Below are positions 1-5,693 of a DNA stretch of 5,798 nt, one piece after another. Numbering within the stretch: the stretch's first letter is position 1; the number at the start of each line of letters is the position of its first letter. The stretch lies in assembly GCA_023419095.1 (NCBI GenBank), contig JAEZYN010000112.1, positions 1-5,798 on the forward strand, written 5' to 3'. The notes under the pieces are model-generated. The model saw nothing but the letters and a program-made list of their open reading frames with translations, was not told where the DNA came from and made no database searches. The position numbers and the translations under genes were made by a program. The DNA is from Bacteroidota bacterium (GTDB lineage: Bacteria; Bacteroidota; Bacteroidia; Flavobacteriales; Weeksellaceae).

Positions 1-125
1 CTTTTAAACTGGCTGCCGGCCGAAAAAAACTGTGTCCATTCGCCGTATGTTTTTTCATCCCAAAGCAAATCCCAAACTTTCTGCATGGGTGCGTTAATTA
101 TAATTTCGTAATTAAAAGTAGCCAT
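1..125 (-). CDS. SRPBCC (AHSA1-like) domain protein, N-terminal part
   Basis: The first 41 codons of a minus-strand gene whose remainder lies beyond the left edge. It starts at the ATG read from 125-123 and stays open to base 1. The visible residues follow the opening of AHSA1/SRPBCC proteins: a first beta strand (FNYEIIINAP, residues 4-13), then the helix MQKVWDLLWD and the loop ending in GEW (residues 29-31). That matches the common family pattern of 'APxxkVWxxLxdpxxyxxW'. The family makes a helix-grip fold with a hydrophobic pocket; most bacterial members have no assigned ligand, so no substrate can be given. It lies 32 bp downstream of the VOC gene on the same strand and is probably co-transcribed with it and with the other SRPBCC gene at 1044-1457. 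The two SRPBCC proteins are only distantly alike over the shared N-terminus, so this is not a recent duplicate. Family is fairly sure; function unknown. Confidence 0.8.
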   Translation of the reverse strand, partial: MATFNYEIIINAPMQKVWDLLWDEKTYGEWTQFFSAGSQFK

Positions 126-157
126 AACTTAAATTTAGAGTTTGAGTTTTGATTTTA

Positions 158-1018
158 TTAAGAGTTGTACGCAGTTTCAAGTTTGGCAATGTCGATCTTT
201 TGCATCGTCATCATCGATTCCATTACCTTTTTTCCTTTGAACGGATCGGGATCATTCATTAGTTCAATAAGTTTTTTAGGCACGATTTGCCAGCTTAGTC
301 CGTATTTATCCTTGAGCCACCCGCACATTGAAGCACGACCGCCATCAGCCGTCAGCGCGTTCCAAAGATGATCTGTTTCAGACTGATTTTCGGTCATCAC
401 TACAATTGACACAGCTTCATTAAAATCGAACTGGTGATCGTAGGAATTATCCATGCAAAACATGGAATACCCATCTACCGTGAATTGTGCGTGCTGTACA
501 TTATCTTTATTATCATTTGTTTCCGCGCCATTATCACCATATTTTGAGACACTGCGAATTTCTGATTTGGGAAATATGCTGGTATACAGTTGCATCGCTT
601 CCATCGCCTTGCCATTATTCTGATGAATGAACATCAATGTGGGAACTATTTTCTGCATAACCGGATTTTCAGAGGTCATAATTTGCCAGCTTACGCCGTA
701 GCGGTCTTCAATCCAGCCATATTTCCTGCTCCATCGATATTCGCCCAGATCCATAATTGGTCTCCCTTCCTCTGAAAGTGCTGTCCAGTATTTCAGGGCC
801 TCGTCTTCCGTTTCGCACATCACCATGAATGAAACCGATGCATTTTTTTTAAATTGCGGACCTGCGTTAAGAATCATCAGACGCTGGCCAAAAAGTTCAA
901 AATTGATCACACTCGGTGTATCAACGGTAATTTTGCCGCCAAATGTATCAACATACAGTTTCGCGGCTTCATTGCCGTCTCCGTCAAACCACAGACACGG
1001 AAAAATTTTGTTAATCAT
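158..1018 (-). CDS. Two-domain PhnB-like VOC (glyoxalase superfamily) protein
   Basis: A 286-residue protein made of two tandem VOC (vicinal oxygen chelate) modules of the PhnB / '3-demethylubiquinone-9 3-methyltransferase' type. Module 1 spans about residues 3-115 and opens with KIFPCLWFDGDGNEAAKLY; module 2 spans about 122-275 and opens with QKIVPTLMFI. The duplication shows in the matching ends of the two modules: GWIEDRYGVSWQI (101-113) and GWLKDKYGLSWQI (233-245). Names such as 'methyltransferase' for this family come from automatic annotation and I would not use them; the substrate is unknown. The frame is open upstream to an ATG at 1144, but those 42 extra codons overlap the SRPBCC gene and look unlike protein, while the ATG at 1018 begins exactly at the conserved first strand, so I use 1018. 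No Shine-Dalgarno sequence is evident, which is usual in Bacteroidota. It sits 25 bp after one SRPBCC gene and 32 bp before another; VOC and SRPBCC genes are often neighbours in this phylum. Confidence 0.88.
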   Translation of the reverse strand: MINKIFPCLWFDGDGNEAAKLYVDTFGGKITVDTPSVINFELFGQRLMILNAGPQFKKNASVSFMVMCETEDEALKYWTALSEEGRPIMDLGEYRWSRKYGWIEDRYGVSWQIMTSENPVMQKIVPTLMFIHQNNGKAMEAMQLYTSIFPKSEIRSVSKYGDNGAETNDNKDNVQHAQFTVDGYSMFCMDNSYDHQFDFNEAVSIVVMTENQSETDHLWNALTADGGRASMCGWLKDKYGLSWQIVPKKLIELMNDPDPFKGKKVMESMMTMQKIDIAKLETAYNS

Positions 1019-1043
1019 ATTTAAATTAATTAAAACTAAAAGC

Positions 1044-1457
1044 CTAATTATTTTCAACGTATTTGTGGAAATTGTTGAGAATGGCGTACCAGCCGTCGCG
1101 CTGCATCTCGCGTGAGTTCTGGGTTTCAGGCTCGAACGTCTCAATCACCTGCGTGGTGCCGGCATCTAACTGATTAAAAACAATTTCTACCGTACGTCCG
1201 TCATCAAGCCGGTATCGGATTAGCCTTTCGGGCTGAATTTCCTCGTAAACCGCTATATAATCAAAGCCAAAACTCTTATCCTTTGCTTCCATGCGCACTT
1301 TCAAAGTTCCGCCAACACGCAGATCATTTTCCGCTTTCGGGCAGTGCCACTGGTCGTTGGCAAAGTTCCATTTTGTGATGTGTTTCGGATCGTTCATATA
1401 ATCCCAAACCTTACGCACCGGTTTCAGAATTGTAATCTCAATTTTAATTGGTTCCAT
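1044..1457 (-). CDS. SRPBCC (AHSA1-like) domain protein
   Basis: A complete 137-residue single-domain SRPBCC/AHSA1-like protein, the usual length for the family. Visible landmarks are the first strand and helix (IKIEITILKPVRKVWDYMND, residues 4-23), the tryptophan that closes the helix-loop (W30), the GGTLKVRMEAKD turn-and-strand (49-60), the central strand FDYIAVYEEIQPERLIRY (65-82) and the long C-terminal helix GWYAILNNFHKYVE (122-135). This C-terminal helix (GWxxIlxNfxkYvE) is typical of these proteins and covers the hydrophobic pocket. It is likely cytoplasmic; no signal peptide is seen. The ligand is unknown, and the distant relation to the Hsp90 co-chaperone Aha1 does not imply a chaperone role. 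It is the first gene of a probable three-gene operon with the VOC gene 25 bp downstream. Upstream, a near-match to the -7 promoter box (TATTTTTA, minus strand, 1484-1477) lies 19 bp before the start codon, too weak to list as a feature. Confidence 0.87.
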   Translation of the reverse strand: MEPIKIEITILKPVRKVWDYMNDPKHITKWNFANDQWHCPKAENDLRVGGTLKVRMEAKDKSFGFDYIAVYEEIQPERLIRYRLDDGRTVEIVFNQLDAGTTQVIETFEPETQNSREMQRDGWYAILNNFHKYVENN

Positions 1458-1529
1458 AAAATGTTTAATTTTCCACTAAAAATAAGGAAAAAGATCAGCT
1501 AAACAAATTATCCGCGCCTGAGTAAGGAA

Positions 1530-1604
1530 TTATTTGTATGCTTCGTTATAATTAATCATCCAGAAAATCCCGATTTTATCCTGCATAAGCTTCGTCAGAT
1601 ATTT
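1530..1604 (-). pseudogene. Relic of the C-terminus of a PhnB-like VOC protein
   Basis: Read on the minus strand, this 25-codon stretch gives KYLTKLMQDKIGIFWMIN followed by YNEAYK and a TAA stop. It resembles the extreme C-terminus of single-domain PhnB-family VOC proteins, which commonly end in a pattern like 'G-M-x-x-D-K-F-G-I-x-W-M-x-N-Y' (family knowledge, from memory). The codon just upstream is an in-frame TGA and no more VOC-like sequence precedes it, so nothing functional can be made from it. It differs from the ends of both modules of the intact VOC protein at 158-1018 (YGLSWQI type), so it is not a partial copy of that gene but the remains of another member of the family. A short match is weak evidence and chance resemblance cannot be excluded. 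It lies in the 216-bp gap between tpx and the SRPBCC gene; the rest of that gap holds only the tpx terminator and AT-rich sequence. Confidence 0.5.
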
Positions 1605-1637
1605 TCATTCACAAATAACTGAATGTGAAATAATTAA

Positions 1638-1663
1638 TAAAAAAACGCAAATCAGATTGCGTT
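1638..1663 (-). terminator. Rho-independent terminator of tpx
   Basis: A 7-bp perfect inverted repeat, AACGCAA (1644-1650) and TTGCGTT (1657-1663), with a 6-base loop. On the minus strand the hairpin runs directly into a T tract (the A run at 1639-1645). It begins about 10 bp after the tpx stop codon and should separate tpx from the SRPBCC-VOC operon transcribed in the same direction. Confidence 0.75.
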
Positions 1664-1673
1664 CTTGTAGATT

Positions 1674-2171
1674 CTAAGATAATGCAGCTAAAGCATTCGC
1701 GTAATCGGGTTCCTGTGCGATCTCCGGTACCTGTTCCGTATAGATCACTTTTCCGTTTTCGTCCGCAACTATTACCGCGCGGCTCAGTAACCCCTTCATC
1801 GGTGAATCCGCCATCGTCACACCATATTCCTCACCAAAGTTTCCGCGGAAATCGGACAGGGTTTCTACGTGATCGAGGCCTTCCGCGGCACAAAATCTGC
1901 CCAATGCGAACGGCAGATCTTTCGATACATTAATTACCACCGCGTTATTCAGCGTACCGGCTTCCACATTAAATTTTCGGGCAGATTCTGCGCAGATTCC
2001 GGTATCGATACTTGGAAAAATATTGAGAATAATCCTTTTACCGCGATAGTCGTTCAGCGTTTTCTCTTCAAGTTTGTCATTTACAAGTTTGAAATCTTTT
2101 AGCTGGTCGCCAATTTGAGGTAAATTTCCTACAGTCTGTACCGCATTTCCTTTCAGTGTGATATTTGCCAT
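1674..2171 (-). CDS. tpx: Thiol peroxidase (atypical 2-Cys peroxiredoxin)
   Basis: Tpx reduces hydrogen peroxide and organic hydroperoxides using thioredoxin as electron donor. At 165 residues the protein is almost the same length as E. coli Tpx and aligns with it from end to end. The active-site block NIFPSIDTGIC (residues 50-60) supplies the peroxidatic cysteine C60 and the catalytic threonine T57. The resolving cysteine is C94 in the block LPFALGRFCAAEGL (86-99), and the conserved active-site arginine is R131 in SRAVIV. The N-terminal GNAVQTVGNLPQIGD and the C-terminal EIAQEPDYANALAAL are also typical of Tpx. No signal peptide is seen. It is transcribed divergently from icd, has a clear -7 promoter box 22 bp upstream of its start, and ends at its own hairpin terminator, so it is probably monocistronic. 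Nothing is unusual or missing. Confidence 0.97.
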   Translation of the reverse strand: MANITLKGNAVQTVGNLPQIGDQLKDFKLVNDKLEEKTLNDYRGKRIILNIFPSIDTGICAESARKFNVEAGTLNNAVVINVSKDLPFALGRFCAAEGLDHVETLSDFRGNFGEEYGVTMADSPMKGLLSRAVIVADENGKVIYTEQVPEIAQEPDYANALAALS

Positions 2172-2193
2172 AATAGATTGTTTTTGTTCCTTT

Positions 2194-2201
2194 CAAAAAT
2201 A
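2194..2201 (-). promoter_or_regulatory. Bacteroidota-type -7 box of the tpx promoter
   Basis: The minus strand reads TATTTTTG, a perfect match to the Bacteroidota housekeeping -7 consensus TAnnTTTG. It lies 22 bp before the tpx ATG, which would give a short leader of roughly 15-18 bases. A TTG at the expected -33 position is not evident, so the call rests on the -7 element and its placement. Confidence 0.5.
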
Positions 2202-2291
2202 GCCAATATAAGACCAGATAAATGTATTATTAAGGTTAAAATAATCTTAAAACTGTAAGTTTCATTTATTTCACAGTCGTATTAAAATGAC

Positions 2292-2299
2292 TAAATTTG
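2292..2299 (+). promoter_or_regulatory. Bacteroidota-type -7 box of the icd promoter
   Basis: TAAATTTG matches the consensus TAnnTTTG exactly and lies 31 bp before the icd start codon, followed by a long T run and AT-rich leader. No clear -33 TTG is seen upstream. Together with the opposing box at 2194-2201 it makes the 159-bp tpx/icd gap a divergent promoter region, with the two boxes 90 bp apart. Confidence 0.5.
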
Positions 2300-2330
2300 T
2301 TTTTTTTTAAATTTTAAAAATTAATTACTG

Positions 2331-4550
2331 ATGTCAGATAAATCCAAGATCGTCTATACCTGGACCGATGAAGCGCCCATGTTGGCCACCCATTCTTTTT
2401 TACCAATCGTAGAAGCATTTGCAAAAACCGCTGATATTGAAATATTGCCAAAAGATATTTCGCTTTCCGGCCGCATTTTAGCGAACTTTCCCGAATATCT
2501 GAAAGATAACCAAAGGGTGGAAGATGCTCTGGCAGAACTTGGTCAACTGGCTACAACACCCGAAGCCAACATCATTAAACTTCCTAATATTTCTGCCTCT
2601 GTGCCGCAACTTGACGGTGCAATCGCTGAACTTCAAAAACATGGTTTTGCAGTACCGAACTATCCTGCTGAGCCAAAAAACGATGATGAGAAAGCTATTA
2701 AAGCTAAATATGCAAAAGTGCTCGGCAGTGCGGTGAATCCGGTACTGAGAGAAGGGAATTCAGACCGTCGCGCACCCAAAGCCGTAAAAAATTACGCCAA
2801 GGCAAACCCACACAAAATGGGAAGCTGGAGCAGTGATTCTAAAACGAAAGTGGCACACATGACCGACGGCGATTTTTACGGAAGTGAAAAATCGGTAACA
2901 GTTCAAAATGATACAGAATTTAAAATTGAATTTGTAGGTAATGATGGCGCTGTAGCCGAACTTAGAGGCTTATCGCCGCTGCAGGCCGGCGAAATTATCG
3001 ATACATCAGTTATGAGCCTGAAGGCGCTGAAAGGTTTTGTTTCCGATACCATTAAAGAAACAAAAGACGCTGGCGTGTTGCTCTCCGGCCACCTGAAAGC
3101 GACGATGATGAAGATCTCAGATCCTATCATTTTCGGAGCTATGGTAGAGGTTTACTTTAAAGACGTCTTCACGAAATATGCAGAATTGTTTGCAGAACTG
3201 GATATAAATCCCAACAACGGTTTGCAGGATCTGTTTGATAAGATCGCTGGAAAACCGCAGGAAGAGGACATCAAATCTGAAATCGCAAAAATCATTGCAA
3301 ACGGACCTGCATTAGCGATGGTAAATTCAGATAAAGGAATTACGAATTTTCACGTACCTTCTGATGTCATCGTGGATGCATCTATGGCGGCGCTGATCCG
3401 TGGTGGCGGCAAAATGTGGAATAAAGCTGGCCAGGAAGAAGACACCGTTGCAATGATTCCGGACCGCAACTACGCCGGTTTTTACCAGGCTGCGATCGAT
3501 GACATGAAAAAACATGGCGCTTTGGATCCACGTACGATGGGTTCTGTGCCGAATGTGGGACTGATGGCCCAGAAAGCCGAAGAATACGGCTCCCATGATA
3601 AAACTTTCCAGGCTACCGCTGACGGATCCATCCGCGTGACTGATGCAGAGGGTAATGTTTTCATGGAACAAACCGTGGAAAAAGGTGATATTTTCAGAAT
3701 GTGTCAGACGAAAGATGCACCGATTCAGGATTGGGTAAAATTAGCCGTAAACCGCGCCAGACTTTCAGCGACACCTGCTATTTTCTGGCTCGATGAAAAA
3801 CGCGCGCACGACTTTGAAATGATCAAAAAAGTTGAAATATACCTAAAAGATCATGATACTGAGGGACTTGACATTAAAATCCTGAATATCGAAGACGCGA
3901 TGACTTTGACGCTCGAGAGAATCCGAAAGGGACTTGATACTATTTCGGTTTCGGGCAATGTACTTCGTGATTACCTGACAGACCTTTTCCCGATTCTTGA
4001 ACTTGGAACTTCCGCAAAGATGCTTTCTATTGTGCCACTGATGAACGGAGGCGGACTTTTCGAAACCGGAGCGGGCGGATCAGCACCGAAACATATAGAG
4101 CAATTTATCGAAGAAGGCTATTTGCGATGGGATTCTTTAGGGGAATTTATGGCTTTGCAGGCGAGTCTGGAACATTTAGCTCAAACCCAAAATAATACTA
4201 AAGCTCAAATTTTAGCCGATGCTTTAGACGCTGCTAATGAAAAGTTTTTAGCAGAAGATAAGTCACCTGCCCGAAAAGTAGGTTCAATTGACAACCGTGG
4301 GTCACACTTCTATCTTGCGATGTATTGGGCAGAAGCCCTGGCCATGCAGACTGCGGATAATTCAATTGCTGAAATGTTTAAACCTGTAGCCGATGCAATG
4401 AAAAATAATGAGACGAAAATAAATGAAGAGCTCATCGGTGCACAGGGCAAACCACAGGAAATCGGCGGCTATTATCAGCCGGATTCTACCAAAACTTACG
4501 CAGCCATGCGCCCGTCTGAAACTTTAAACCAAATTATCAGTTCAATTTAG
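2331..4550 (+). CDS. icd: Isocitrate dehydrogenase (NADP+), monomeric type
   Basis: It catalyses oxidative decarboxylation of isocitrate to 2-oxoglutarate with NADP+ and a divalent metal, in the TCA cycle in the cytoplasm. The 739 residues match the length of the large monomeric IDH class (about 740), which is unrelated in length to the ~420-residue dimeric enzyme. Residues known from the Azotobacter vinelandii structure can be placed with an offset of one: substrate-binding S133, N136, R140 and R146 in SAVNPVLREGNSDRRAP; K256 in GHLKATMMKISDP; metal ligand D349 in VIVDASMAALIRGGG; Y419 in AEEYGSHDKTF; R546, D547 and D551 in SGNVLRDYLTD. NADP-binding candidates are H588 (GGSAPKHIEQF), R599 (GYLRWDSLGEF) and R648 (SPARKVGSIDNRGSHF). 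The frame is intact throughout. The ATG at 2331 is preferred because the typical N-terminus (KIVYTWTDEAPMLAT) follows at once. It is alone on its strand, divergent from tpx, and ends at a strong hairpin. Confidence 0.98.
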   Translation: MSDKSKIVYTWTDEAPMLATHSFLPIVEAFAKTADIEILPKDISLSGRILANFPEYLKDNQRVEDALAELGQLATTPEANIIKLPNISASVPQLDGAIAELQKHGFAVPNYPAEPKNDDEKAIKAKYAKVLGSAVNPVLREGNSDRRAPKAVKNYAKANPHKMGSWSSDSKTKVAHMTDGDFYGSEKSVTVQNDTEFKIEFVGNDGAVAELRGLSPLQAGEIIDTSVMSLKALKGFVSDTIKETKDAGVLLSGHLKATMMKISDPIIFGAMVEVYFKDVFTKYAELFAELDINPNNGLQDLFDKIAGKPQEEDIKSEIAKIIANGPALAMVNSDKGITNFHVPSDVIVDASMAALIRGGGKMWNKAGQEEDTVAMIPDRNYAGFYQAAIDDMKKHGALDPRTMGSVPNVGLMAQKAEEYGSHDKTFQATADGSIRVTDAEGNVFMEQTVEKGDIFRMCQTKDAPIQDWVKLAVNRARLSATPAIFWLDEKRAHDFEMIKKVEIYLKDHDTEGLDIKILNIEDAMTLTLERIRKGLDTISVSGNVLRDYLTDLFPILELGTSAKMLSIVPLMNGGGLFETGAGGSAPKHIEQFIEEGYLRWDSLGEFMALQASLEHLAQTQNNTKAQILADALDAANEKFLAEDKSPARKVGSIDNRGSHFYLAMYWAEALAMQTADNSIAEMFKPVADAMKNNETKINEELIGAQGKPQEIGGYYQPDSTKTYAAMRPSETLNQIISSI

Positions 4551-4578
4551 AAATTTTGGTTTCAGTAATACACATCAT

Positions 4579-4608
4579 AAACTTCCTGCAGACGCAGGAA
4601 GTTTTTTT
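4579..4608 (+). terminator. Rho-independent terminator of icd
   Basis: An 11-bp perfect stem (AAACTTCCTGC at 4579-4589 with GCAGGAAGTTT at 4594-4604) and a 4-base loop, running into seven T residues at 4602-4608. It starts 28 bp after the icd stop codon and is a textbook intrinsic terminator. Confidence 0.93.
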
Positions 4609-4612
4609 CTAT

Positions 4613-4680
4613 CTCGTTTTGCAGAACCTTAAAACAAACCTTGCAGTTCGACAAAAAATCAAATTTGAAAGCAAAACGAG
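4613..4680. repeat. Inverted repeat, possible small dispersed palindromic element
   Basis: CTCGTTTTGC at 4613-4622 is repeated in perfect inverse as GCAAAACGAG at 4671-4680, with 48 bases between. The interior carries a further short inverse pair (GAAC near 4624 and GTTC near 4646). It begins four bases after the icd terminator T run and has no coding content I can recognise. The rest of the gap to 4823 is AT-rich apart from a small palindrome TTCCGGAA near 4710. The repeat is seen directly; that it is a mobile or dispersed element is a guess that depends on finding other copies. Confidence 0.4.
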
Positions 4681-4795
4681 TAAAAATACCGCTCGGCAAC
4701 AAGAAGATGTTCCGGAATGACAATCAAATAGCGCATTTTGATTACTTATATTCAGAAAATAGAAATAACTATAATTATTTAAAACATTATACAAT

Positions 4796-4803
4796 TATAC
4801 TTG
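4796..4803 (+). promoter_or_regulatory. Possible -7 box ahead of the decayed secreted-protein gene
   Basis: TATACTTG differs from the Bacteroidota consensus TAnnTTTG at one position and lies 20 bp before the ATG at 4824, in AT-rich sequence. No -33 TTG is visible. It may be what remains of the promoter of the pseudogene that follows; low confidence. Confidence 0.25.
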
Positions 4804-4823
4804 CAGATTAATAAACAACTACC

Positions 4824-5401
4824 ATGAATCTTAAATTTATCCTCATAGTTGGACTTACGGTTGCTTCCATGCACCTCACGGCCAAAGTATCGCCCTCAAA
4901 AATCTGCGCGAAATCATAAGGTAAACAAAAAATACCTAAGCATGTCCGCGAAGTCATCAATACTTATCAGAAAAGTGTAACGTACGCCAAAGAACACAAC
5001 CAAAAACCGCCTGACGAGTATTATCTGCACGATTATATCGCCACGATGCACCCTGAAACAGGCTCGGTTCGAAATCAGAACTATGTGGCGCTTTAGCAAT
5101 AGGTGGCAGCAGGCAAGTACAGTCCAAAACAGGAATTGAAAATGTTTTCCGGTGTTAAAGATGTCAGCGCCAAGGACGGCATCTCCAACCAGTGGGTTGA
5201 ACGCGGACCCTACTCTGTCGGTGGCCGTGTACGCGGAATTATGTTCGATCCTAATGATGCCTCGGGCAAGAAGTTTGGGCCGGCGGCGTGTCCGGTGGTC
5301 TTTGGTATAATAATGACATCACCGGGGCGACTTCTGAATGGACGCTAGTAGATGCTTTTTGGTCTAATACTACAGTTTCGTGCATTACTTCAGATCCAAA
5401 T
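4824..5401 (+). pseudogene. Decayed N-terminus of a secreted beta-propeller (sortilin/VPS10-like) protein
   Basis: The ATG at 4824 opens a signal peptide (MNLKFILIVGLTVASMHLT) but the frame stops at the TAA at 4917. Reading across lesions recovers a coherent protein of about 190 residues. After the signal peptide comes GQSIALKNLREIIR (frame shifted near 4880). Then follow PKHVREVINTYQKSVTY and YLHDYIATMHPETGSV in the original frame, then WVERGPYSVGGRVRGIMFDP and, after another shift near 5270, VWAGGVSGGLWYNNDITGA. The blocks WVERGPxxVGGRxRxxxFDPND and AGGVSGGLWxNNDIT are typical of large Bacteroidota secreted proteins with sortilin/VPS10-type propeller repeats, usually exported by the type IX system. 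Lesions: one base lost near 4880, one gained near 4922, TAG stops at 5094 and 5100, one base lost near 5270. After DPN at about 5401 the rest of the propeller and any C-terminal sorting domain are missing; the sequence passes straight into a TonB-dependent receptor fragment. Non-functional. Confidence 0.8.
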
Positions 5402-5641
5402 AGCCTGCTTAATTCTAAAATTGGCTACCGACACAGTTTTAACAGAATAGATGCCGATGTATTTGTAATTAGCAACAACCTGCTGAATAACATTAACTAT
5501 ACATTTTTGTTCTATGGAAACAGCATCAACGATTCGGATGCCGACAACCAATACAACGACCCCAATGTTTTCACCGATGTGAATCCCGGTCCCAGCAAAG
5601 CATATTTTTTTACCGGACTGAACTTAAGATATCAGTTCTAA
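5402..5641 (+). pseudogene. C-terminal fragment of a TonB-dependent outer-membrane receptor
   Basis: About 79 codons ending in TAA at 5639-5641 encode the last strands of an outer-membrane beta barrel. They start with SLLNSKIGYRHSFNRIDADV, pass through SNNLLNNINYTFLFYGN, DADNQYNDP and FTDVNPGPSKAYFF, and end in TGLNLRYQF. A terminal aromatic residue after alternating hydrophobic residues is the barrel-assembly signal recognised by BamA, and the block TDVNPGPxKAYFFxGLNLxY is typical of flavobacterial TonB-dependent receptor C-termini (family knowledge). A full receptor is roughly 700-1000 residues, so the plug and most of the barrel are gone. The upstream sequence in the same frame is the propeller pseudogene. 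A GTG at 5288 could nominally start a 117-residue fused frame, but that starts mid-domain and lacks a signal peptide, so I regard it as a non-functional remnant. The stop is followed within 4 bp by a strong hairpin, probably the receptor gene's original terminator. Confidence 0.8.
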
Positions 5642-5644
5642 AAC

Positions 5645-5676
5645 AAACTTCCCGCAGAATTATCTGCGGGAAGTTT
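5645..5676. terminator. Bidirectional hairpin terminator between convergent genes
   Basis: A 14-bp perfect stem: AAACTTCCCGCAGA (5645-5658) pairs with TCTGCGGGAAGTTT (5663-5676) around the loop ATTA. It lies 4 bp after the receptor fragment's stop and 18 bp beyond the stop of the minus-strand pseudouridine synthase gene, so it can end transcripts from both sides. The plus side is followed by TTTAATTTTAA; the minus side runs into TTTGTTTT. Confidence 0.88.
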
Positions 5677-5693
5677 AATTTTAAGTTCTTATT

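Noticed and set aside
165..1115. Plus-strand open frames at 165-371, 590-775 and 825-1115
   Set aside because: They lie antisense to the VOC gene, show no domain sense and read as its reverse complement.
1019..1144. Longer N-terminus (42 extra codons) for the VOC protein starting at 1144
   Set aside because: It would overlap the 3' end of the SRPBCC gene by about 100 bp, its residues look random, and the conserved VOC start coincides with the ATG at 1018.
1606..1629. Short imperfect palindromes (CATTCA…TGAATG and TTCACA…TGTGAA) near the tpx terminator
   Set aside because: Six-base arms in AT-rich DNA are expected by chance and no function is suggested by position.
1682..2102. Plus-strand open frames at 1682-1933 and 1869-2102
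   Set aside because: Antisense to tpx, which is a full-length, unmistakable protein.
2524..3671. Open frames inside icd at 2524-2736 (plus) and at 2903-3130, 3327-3671 and 3482-3664 (minus)
   Set aside because: Out-of-frame or antisense to an intact 739-residue enzyme; low-complexity or unlikely composition.
4609..4794. A 61-residue minus-strand open frame over the gap after icd
   Set aside because: It starts in AT-rich DNA, runs into the inverted repeat and terminator, and has no recognisable domain; its hydrophobic look follows from the base composition.
4914..5099. A 61-residue minus-strand open frame
   Set aside because: It is antisense to sequence that reads as secreted-protein residues (HVREVINTYQK, YLHDYIATMHPETG) on the plus strand.
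5103..5641. GTG-started frames at 5103-5348 and 5288-5641 as independent genes
   Set aside because: Both start in the middle of a conserved propeller block, lack signal peptides, and are pieces of the same decayed chimeric locus.
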